DNA from: Gammaproteobacteria bacterium
Lineage (GTDB): Bacteria > Pseudomonadota > Gammaproteobacteria > UBA5335 > SLRW01
Direction of reading: 5' to 3'
Length of the DNA: 5,248 bases
Assembly: GCA_007134115.1 (NCBI GenBank)
Contig: SLLK01000180.1
Location: forward strand, 1 to 5,248
Numbering within the stretch: the first letter of the stretch is position 1; each line of letters begins with the position of its first letter. The position numbers were made by a program, and so were the translations under genes. Positions 1 through 4,396 of the stretch are shown here, piece by piece. The notes beneath the pieces are model-generated. The model did not search any database and was not told where the DNA came from. It saw only the letters and a list, made by a program, of their open reading frames with translations.

Positions 1-188
1 CCCGCCACGGCGTCAGCATGACCCGCATTGAGTCCAGGCCCTCGCGTCGCGGGCAATGGGATTATGTGTTTTTCCTGGATTGTGAAGGGCATATGGAAGA
101 CGCGCCGGTGGCCACGGTGATGGCCGAAGTGGAGCAGCAGTCGACGCTGTTCCGGGTGCTGGGTTCCTATCCTGCGGCAGTTTACTGA
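1..188 (+). CDS. pheA: Bifunctional chorismate mutase/prephenate dehydratase (P-protein), C-terminal end only
   Basis: This is the 3' end of a gene that begins before the window; the reading frame enters with a partial codon, the first full codon is at 3 and TGA is at 186-188. The 61 visible residues are the second half of the ACT regulatory domain. They contain TRIESRPSRRGQWDYVFFLD, whose ESRP segment is the phenylalanine-binding signature of P-proteins, and end in VLGSYPAAVY, the family's usual VLGSYP-type terminus. In the family, an N-terminal AroQ chorismate mutase and a prephenate dehydratase precede this domain and convert chorismate via prephenate to phenylpyruvate in the cytoplasm, with allosteric feedback by Phe through the ACT domain. 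The catalytic parts are outside the window, so bifunctionality is inferred from the ACT sequence type and from the neighbours hisC, tyrA and aroA. A monofunctional prephenate dehydratase would have a similar tail but is less likely here. Confidence 0.95.
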   Translation, partial: RHGVSMTRIESRPSRRGQWDYVFFLDCEGHMEDAPVATVMAEVEQQSTLFRVLGSYPAAVY

Positions 189-253
189 AACGCCCCCGGG
201 TTTTCCCGCGGCCCTGCGGGTGCCGCGCGGGCGACCATGAATGTCTGCGTTGC

Positions 254-257
254 GGAG
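254..257 (+). promoter_or_regulatory. Ribosome binding site of hisC
   Basis: GGAG lies 7 nt before the ATG at 265. It supports that start over the in-frame ATG at 310, which has only a weak GCGAG stretch upstream. Confidence 0.6.
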
Positions 258-264
258 TACGTGA

Positions 265-1398
265 ATGCACGATAAACACAGTCCGGCCGTTGATTGTTGC
301 GAGCGTGCCATGCCCGGCATCCGCGGTCTGGCCCCCTATGAGCCGGGACGCCCGATCAGCGACATCGAGCGTGAGTATGGTGTTAGCAACATTATCAAGC
401 TGGCCTCCAACGAGAGTCCGCTGGGCCCTGCGCCCGGCGCGCTGGAGGCCGCCCGCGCCGCGCTGGATGACATCGCCATGTATCCCGATGGCAACGCCTT
501 TGCGCTCAAGCAAGCGCTGGCGGCACGTCACGGCGTTGACGCGGAGTACATCACGCTGGGTAACGGCTCCAACGATGTGCTGGATTTGATTGCGCGGGTG
601 TTTCTGGGGCCGGGTCGCAACGCGGTCTTCTCGCGTCATGCCTTTGCGGTCTACCCGCTGGTGACCGTGGCGGCAGGGGCGCAGGTGCGCGAGGCGGCGC
701 CGGTGGCGGCTGATGGCGACATGCCCTATGGCCATGATACCCGCGCCATGGCCGAAGCCATCGACGACAAAACGGGCGTGGTGTTTATCGCCAATCCCAA
801 TAATCCGACCGGCACCTGGTTGACCGCCGACGCCCTGCGCGAACTGTTCGACCGTATCCCGCGGCACACCGTGATCGTGCTGGACGAGGCTTATTGCGAG
901 TATGTGGACGACGCTCGTTATCCTGATGGCAGCAGCTGGCTGGCACAGTATCCCAATCTGATCGTGACGCGAACCTTCTCCAAGGCCTGGGGCCTGGCGG
1001 GCTTGCGCGTGGGCTACAGCGTGTGCGCGCCGCAGATTGCCGATCTGCTCAATCGTGTGCGCCAGCCGTTCAACGTCAACCTGGTGGCCCAGGCCGCCGC
1101 CCTGGCGAGTCTGGATGACGCCGCCCACATGCGTCGTGCGGTGGCGCTGAATAACAGCGAGCGCGAGAAGCTGTGTGCCGGTTTGCACGCGCTGGGTCTG
1201 CACTATCTGCCGTCGGCGGCCAATTTCGTCTGTGTGCAGGTGCCCGATTCGCCACGGGTGTACGAGGCGCTGTTGCATGCCGGCATCATCGTGCGTCCCG
1301 TGGACGGCTACGGCCTGCCGGGATTTCTGCGCGTCACGGTGGGCCTGCCGGAGCACAATCAGCGGCTGCTGGCCGCTTTGGAAAAGGTGTTGGCCTGA
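265..1398 (+). CDS. hisC: Histidinol-phosphate aminotransferase (HisC2 type; probable aromatic aminotransferase role)
   Basis: A 377-residue PLP-dependent fold-type I aminotransferase. The family transfers an amino group from glutamate to imidazole acetol phosphate in histidine synthesis, and many members also use phenylpyruvate or 4-hydroxyphenylpyruvate. Visible motifs, in order: KLASNESPLGPAP near the N terminus (substrate loop); GNGSND at 99-104 (PLP phosphate contact); NPNNPTG at 177-183 with the conserved Asn at 180; LDEAY with Asp207 (pyridine nitrogen) and Tyr210; TFSKAWGLAGLRVGY with the Schiff-base Lys240 and Arg248; and FLRVTVG with Arg356, the expected substrate carboxylate-binding Arg. 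The start at 265 has a good RBS but gives about seven more residues before PGIRGL than is typical, so ATG 310 remains possible. The gene lies 76 bp after pheA and overlaps tyrA by 1 nt. That setting, between Phe and Tyr genes rather than among his genes, suggests it acts on aromatic keto acids. The HisC family call is firm; physiological substrate preference is inferred. Confidence 0.95.
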   Translation: MHDKHSPAVDCCERAMPGIRGLAPYEPGRPISDIEREYGVSNIIKLASNESPLGPAPGALEAARAALDDIAMYPDGNAFALKQALAARHGVDAEYITLGNGSNDVLDLIARVFLGPGRNAVFSRHAFAVYPLVTVAAGAQVREAAPVAADGDMPYGHDTRAMAEAIDDKTGVVFIANPNNPTGTWLTADALRELFDRIPRHTVIVLDEAYCEYVDDARYPDGSSWLAQYPNLIVTRTFSKAWGLAGLRVGYSVCAPQIADLLNRVRQPFNVNLVAQAAALASLDDAAHMRRAVALNNSEREKLCAGLHALGLHYLPSAANFVCVQVPDSPRVYEALLHAGIIVRPVDGYGLPGFLRVTVGLPEHNQRLLAALEKVLA

Positions 1399-2267
1399 TG
1401 ATTAGAAGTCTCTGTGTGATCGGTGTCGGTCTGATCGGCGGTTCGCTGGCGCATTCGCTGCGGCGTGTGCAGTACTGCCAGGAGATTGTGGGTTGCGGCC
1501 GGAACCGGCAGAGCCTGGAGCGCGCCCTGGCGCTGGGCGTGATCGATCGTTTTGAAACCGACCCGGCGGCCGCAGTGCGTGGCTGCGACATGGTGGTGCT
1601 GGCCGTGCCCATGGGCGCCATGCGTAGCGTGCTCAAGCGCATTGCCCCGGCGCTGGCGCCGGATGCAGTGGTCACCGACGTGGGCAGCGCCAAGCAGGAT
1701 GTGATCGAGGCATTGACCGAGGTGGTCGGGGAAGTGCCGGCATGGTTTGTGCCCGGGCATCCGGTGGCCGGTACGGAACGCAGCGGGGTGGATGCTTCCT
1801 TTGCCACGCTGTTTGATGAACGCAGCGTAATTCTGACGCCGGTTTCACATACCGACCCGGTGGCGGTGCAGCGTGTGCACGACATGTGGGAGTCGGCCGG
1901 GGCGTATGTGACCACCATGGATATGGCGCGCCACGACGCGGTGCTTGCCGCCACCAGCCATTTGCCGCATGTGCTGGCCTATGGTCTGGTGGATACGCTG
2001 GCCCGGATGTCGCAAAGCGATGACATCTTTGCCTTCGCCGCCGGCGGTTTTCGCGATTTTACCCGCATTGCCTCCAGCGATATCGAGATGTGGCGGGATA
2101 TCTGTCTGGCCAACCGCGAAGCCATTGTCAGCGTACTGGACCACTATCTGGATGATCTGCACCGCCTGCGCGAGGCTATACACGACGGCGATGCGGCCTG
2201 GCTGCAGGAAGTGTTCGGGCGCGCCAAGGCGGCCCGTGACCGCCGTTATTCCGGGGGCACGGAGTGA
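1398..2267 (+). CDS. tyrA: Prephenate/arogenate (cyclohexadienyl) dehydrogenase
   Basis: A 289-residue monofunctional TyrA that oxidatively decarboxylates prephenate to 4-hydroxyphenylpyruvate, or arogenate to tyrosine, in the cytoplasm. The N-terminal Rossmann domain carries VIGVGLIGGS (dinucleotide loop G9-x-G11-x-x-G14-G15), then VVLAVPMG and VTDVGSAK. The catalytic region has GHPVAGTERSGV with His121, aligning with the catalytic His of E. coli and Aquifex TyrA. It is followed by SHLPH at 187-191 and GGFRDFTRIA with Arg223, the expected prephenate-binding Arg, then MWRD at 231-234. There is no N-terminal chorismate mutase domain as in enterobacterial TyrA and no C-terminal ACT domain. The start is the ATG of TGATG (hisC stop 1396-1398, start 1398-1400), with AAGG at 1384-1387 as a modest RBS; the frame is open further upstream inside hisC, but family homology begins exactly here. 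After the second beta strand the sequence is GCGRNR (32-37), without the acidic residue usual in NAD-specific enzymes, so NADP+ use is possible. It overlaps aroA by 4 nt. Confidence 0.96.
   Translation: MIRSLCVIGVGLIGGSLAHSLRRVQYCQEIVGCGRNRQSLERALALGVIDRFETDPAAAVRGCDMVVLAVPMGAMRSVLKRIAPALAPDAVVTDVGSAKQDVIEALTEVVGEVPAWFVPGHPVAGTERSGVDASFATLFDERSVILTPVSHTDPVAVQRVHDMWESAGAYVTTMDMARHDAVLAATSHLPHVLAYGLVDTLARMSQSDDIFAFAAGGFRDFTRIASSDIEMWRDICLANREAIVSVLDHYLDDLHRLREAIHDGDAAWLQEVFGRAKAARDRRYSGGTE
2253..2257 (+). promoter_or_regulatory. Weak ribosome binding site of aroA
   Basis: GGGGG sits 6 nt before the GTG start at 2264. The site is poor, and the start codon overlaps the tyrA stop as GTGA, so initiation probably depends largely on ribosomes finishing tyrA. 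The next in-frame ATG (2363-2365) would delete the essential GDKSISHR motif and is ruled out. Confidence 0.4.
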
Positions 2268-3592
2268 CCGGAAACGGCGCCAGTTTCAATCTGCGGCCGG
2301 GTGGTACGTTACAGGGCCGCACCGGGGTGCCCGGGGATAAGTCCATCTCCCATCGCGCCGTGATGCTGGGCGCGCTGGCCGAGGGCACCACCCGTGTGCG
2401 CGGATTTCTGGATGGCATGGATTGTCTGGCCACCCGCAATGCGTTCCGCGCCATGGGCGTGAGCATTACCGACACCGGGCCCGGTGCCCTGGATATACAG
2501 GGTGTGGGACTGCACGGTCTGCAGGCGGCGCCCGGGCCGCTGGATCTGGGCAACTCCGGAACCTCCATGCGTTTGCTGGCCGGACTGCTGGCCGGTCAGG
2601 CCTTTGACAGCGATCTGACCGGTGACAGTTCGCTGCAACGACGCCCCATGAAGCGGGTGGTCGAGCCGCTGAGCACCATGGGCGCGCACATCCGGACCAC
2701 GGTCGGCGGCACTGCACCGTTGCACATCCGCGGTGGCGCGCATTTAAGGGGCGTGCGCTACGCGATGCCGGTGGCCAGCGCCCAGATTAAATCCTGTCTG
2801 CTGCTGGCCGGACTTTACGCCGAGGGCGAGACAACGGTGGTTGAGCCGGGCCCCAGCCGCGATCACACCGAGCGCATGTTGTCGGCCATGGGTTATGAAG
2901 TCCGGATCAGGGCGCGTGAAGTGACGCTCAGTGGTGGCGGCACCCTGCGTGGCGGCGATCTGGAAGTTCCCGGTGATCTGTCTTCGGCGGCTTTTGTGAT
3001 GGTCGGCGCGAGCATTGCGTCAGGCTCGGATGTGATGATCGAAAACGTCGGGGTGAATCCCACGCGCACCGGTGTGATTGACATCCTGCGCCTGATGGGC
3101 GCCGATATTACGCTGCACAACGCGCGCCACGCGGGCGGTGAACCGGTGGCCGATGTGCGCGTGCGCTCGGCAGCCCTGAAGGGCATCGACATTCCGGCGG
3201 CGCTGGTACCGCTGGCAATCGACGAGTTTCCGGCGATTCTGGTGGCCGCCGCCTGTGCCGAGGGTGAGACGTGGCTGCACGATGCCGCCGAGTTGCGGGT
3301 CAAGGAAAGTGACCGCATTGCCGTGATGGCGGATGGACTCACCCGGCTGGGTATCGACGCCGTGCCGGCGCCTGACGGCATGCGAGTGCAGGGCGGCCGG
3401 CTGTCCGGGGGGACCGTGGACAGTCATGGTGATCATCGCATCGCCATGGCCTTTGCCATGGCAGCGCTGGCGGCGGAGGGTGATGTGAATATCCGGGACT
3501 GCGACAACGTCAATACCTCGTTTCCCGATTTCGCCGCGCGCATGGCCGGACTGGGTCTGAATATCAGTGAGGAGCGGACAGGCCATGAATGA
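2264..3592 (+). CDS. aroA: 3-phosphoshikimate 1-carboxyvinyltransferase (EPSP synthase), class II type
   Basis: A 442-residue EPSP synthase joining shikimate-3-phosphate and PEP to give EPSP, the sixth step of the shikimate pathway. It has the two-lobed fold's landmark motifs: GDKSISHR with Lys26, Ser27 and Arg31; GNSGTSMR at 96-103; RRPM with Arg127; SAQIK at 172-176; RDHTE at 199-203; NPTR at 265-268; RVKESDR at 345-351 with Lys347 and Glu348; and DHRIAM from Asp390. The combination GDKS, SAQxK, RDHTE and NxTR is the recognised signature of class II EPSP synthases, such as those of Bacillus subtilis and Agrobacterium CP4, rather than the class I E. coli form. The position of E. coli Gly96 is still Gly (Gly99), as in B. 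subtilis, while the position of E. coli Pro101 is Leu104. GTG is the start because it immediately precedes the family's N-terminal strand. It overlaps tyrA by 4 nt and cmk by 8 nt. In Pseudomonas the corresponding domain is fused to TyrA; here it is separate. Confidence 0.97.
   Translation: MTGNGASFNLRPGGTLQGRTGVPGDKSISHRAVMLGALAEGTTRVRGFLDGMDCLATRNAFRAMGVSITDTGPGALDIQGVGLHGLQAAPGPLDLGNSGTSMRLLAGLLAGQAFDSDLTGDSSLQRRPMKRVVEPLSTMGAHIRTTVGGTAPLHIRGGAHLRGVRYAMPVASAQIKSCLLLAGLYAEGETTVVEPGPSRDHTERMLSAMGYEVRIRAREVTLSGGGTLRGGDLEVPGDLSSAAFVMVGASIASGSDVMIENVGVNPTRTGVIDILRLMGADITLHNARHAGGEPVADVRVRSAALKGIDIPAALVPLAIDEFPAILVAAACAEGETWLHDAAELRVKESDRIAVMADGLTRLGIDAVPAPDGMRVQGGRLSGGTVDSHGDHRIAMAFAMAALAAEGDVNIRDCDNVNTSFPDFAARMAGLGLNISEERTGHE
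3569..3574 (+). promoter_or_regulatory. Ribosome binding site of cmk
   Basis: GAGGAG lies inside the end of aroA, 10 nt before the ATG at 3585. It overlaps the alternative GTG start at 3567 and so favours ATG 3585. Confidence 0.6.
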
Positions 3593-4271
3593 GCAGGCGC
3601 CGGTGATTTGCGTCGACGGGCCCAGTGGCTCGGGCAAGGGTACGGTCTGTCGTGCGCTGGTGCGGGCGCTCGACTGGCATCTGCTGGATAGCGGCGCGTT
3701 GTACCGGGTGGTGGCATTGGCCGGCCGGGCCCGAGGTGTGGCTACCGATGACAGTGACGGTCTGGTGGCGGTGGCGCAGCAAATGAATGTGCGCTTCGCG
3801 GTGACCGACGATGATGATGAGCGGATTCTTCTGGATGACGTGGATATGACCCGCGAGGTACGCAGCGAGAAGACCGGCGAGCTGGCTTCGCAGGTGGCTG
3901 TGTTGCCCGCGTTGCGCACGGCGCTGGTGGGGCGGCAACAGGCCTTCCGGCAGCCGCCCGGGCTGGTCGCGGATGGTCGTGATATGGGTACGGTGATCTT
4001 CCCGGACGGGGAACTGAAGGTATTTTTGACGGCATCTGCCGAGGAACGCGCACAGCGGCGGCATAAGCAGTTGAAGGAGATGGGGTTTGATGCTAGTCTC
4101 GCCAAGCTCGCAGCGGACATCCGGGCGCGTGATGAACGCGACGCTGGCCGCGCGGTCGCACCGCTGGTGCCGGCGGACGATGCGGTGACCATTGATACCA
4201 CCGGGGTACCGGTAGCCCAGGTCGTGGATCGGGTCCTGGCGATGGCGAGCGAACGGGGTCTGCGGCCTTAG
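3585..4271 (+). CDS. cmk: Cytidylate kinase (CMP/dCMP kinase)
   Basis: A 228-residue P-loop kinase (E. coli Cmk has 227) that phosphorylates CMP and dCMP with ATP to the diphosphates, recycling nucleotides from RNA and lipid metabolism. Visible elements: Walker A loop GPSGSGKGT at 12-20 with Lys18; LLDSGALYR with Ser36 and Arg41, expected to contact CMP; VADGRDMGTVIFPD with Arg132 and Asp133; ASAEERAQRR of the LID region; and RDERDAGRAVAPLVPA with Asp186 and Arg189, matching E. coli Asp185 and Arg188. All key residues are present. ATG 3585 gives the usual family N terminus; an in-frame GTG at 3567 would add six residues and is less likely. The start overlaps the aroA stop by 8 nt, implying coupled translation. 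A short acidic run of four Asp and one Glu (near 3808-3822, from GATGATGATGAG) occurs in the CMP-binding insert and looks like a loop. Position directly before rpsA is the conserved proteobacterial arrangement. Confidence 0.97.
   Translation: MNEQAPVICVDGPSGSGKGTVCRALVRALDWHLLDSGALYRVVALAGRARGVATDDSDGLVAVAQQMNVRFAVTDDDDERILLDDVDMTREVRSEKTGELASQVAVLPALRTALVGRQQAFRQPPGLVADGRDMGTVIFPDGELKVFLTASAEERAQRRHKQLKEMGFDASLAKLAADIRARDERDAGRAVAPLVPADDAVTIDTTGVPVAQVVDRVLAMASERGLRP
4071..4099 (+). promoter_or_regulatory. Candidate sigma70 promoter for rpsA inside cmk
   Basis: TTGAAG (4071-4076) is followed after 17 nt by TAGTCT (4094-4099), preceded by TGC, an extended -10 form. Matches are 4/6 and 3/6, so the call is weak. 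The rpsA gene of E. coli has promoters of its own within or near cmk, which is why the region was inspected. Initiation here would give a leader of about 290 nt. Confidence 0.18.
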
Positions 4272-4291
4272 GCGCAGGCGATGATTTCCAT

Positions 4292-4314
4292 TTTCCGCCA
4301 CGGAACGGCGGGAA
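4292..4314 (+). other. rpsA leader hairpin I (GGA loop)
   Basis: TTTCCGCC (4292-4299) pairs with GGCGGGAA (4307-4314): eight pairs with one G-U, enclosing the 7-nt loop ACGGAAC. A competing smaller fold, TTCCG (4293-4297) with CGGAA (4301-4305), would hide the loop GGA but has fewer pairs. Confidence 0.55.
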
Positions 4315-4325
4315 GCCTTTACAAC

Positions 4326-4352
4326 CCATGTGGTCACGGATGTGCTTCATGG
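4326..4352 (+). other. rpsA leader hairpin II (GGAU loop)
   Basis: CCATG (4326-4330) pairs with CATGG (4348-4352). Beyond a small irregular internal loop, CAC (4335-4337) pairs with GTG (4342-4344), closing the tetraloop GGAT. The apical part, CACGGATGTG, resembles the CsrA/RsmA recognition hairpin. Confidence 0.5.
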
Positions 4353-4362
4353 TCGAAACAGC

Positions 4363-4379
4363 CGACTGGCGGACAGTCG
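4363..4379 (+). other. rpsA leader hairpin III (GCGGA loop)
   Basis: CGACTG (4363-4368) pairs perfectly with CAGTCG (4374-4379) around the loop GCGGA. It ends 17 nt before the rpsA ATG, just ahead of AGGA at 4381-4384. Confidence 0.55.
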
Positions 4380-4396
4380 CAGGACAGCCACGTTTC

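Larger units (their letters stand above)
4272..4396 (+). promoter_or_regulatory. rpsA leader: structured translation initiation region
   Basis: These 125 bp between cmk and rpsA hold no gene and no terminator. By base pairing the RNA can form three successive hairpins (4292-4314, 4326-4352, 4363-4379), each with GGA in its apical loop. GGA also occurs at 4311-4313 and in AGGA at 4381-4384. The last is 12 nt from the ATG, too far for a strong Shine-Dalgarno site. In E. coli and other gammaproteobacteria the rpsA leader is known to fold into successive hairpins with conserved GGA loops, to give very efficient initiation without a canonical SD, and to be repressed by free S1. Position and design agree, so the same autoregulation is inferred here. 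The leader is also open in the rpsA frame, with in-frame ATGs at 4328, 4340 and 4349. Confidence 0.65.

Noticed and set aside
205..231. GC-rich inverted repeat between pheA and hisC (CCCGC 205-209 with GCGGG 216-220, or CCCGCG 205-210 with CGCGGG 226-231)
   Set aside because: The stem is short, the two pairings compete, and no T-run follows, so it is not a credible terminator. It may be a weak mRNA hairpin in the 76-bp gap or chance in GC-rich DNA.
13..1356. Long minus-strand open frame (447 codons) opposite pheA/hisC
   Set aside because: It runs antisense to hisC, which has complete aminotransferase motifs. Its product is a His/Gln/Arg-rich composition typical of reversed GC-rich coding DNA, and it has no recognisable domain.
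3808..3822. GATGATGATGAG short repeat
   Set aside because: It encodes an acidic Asp/Glu run in a Cmk loop, is only a few units long, and does not disturb the frame.
3020..4201. Long minus-strand open frame (393 codons) opposite aroA/cmk
   Set aside because: It spans the junction of two well-supported genes on the other strand, is Ser/Arg/Thr-rich, and has no recognisable motif; it is a shadow of high-GC coding bias.
4318..4346. TTTACA (4318-4323) as a -35 element for rpsA
   Set aside because: No acceptable -10 lies 16-18 nt downstream (TGTGCT is poor), and a start here would remove hairpin I of the leader.
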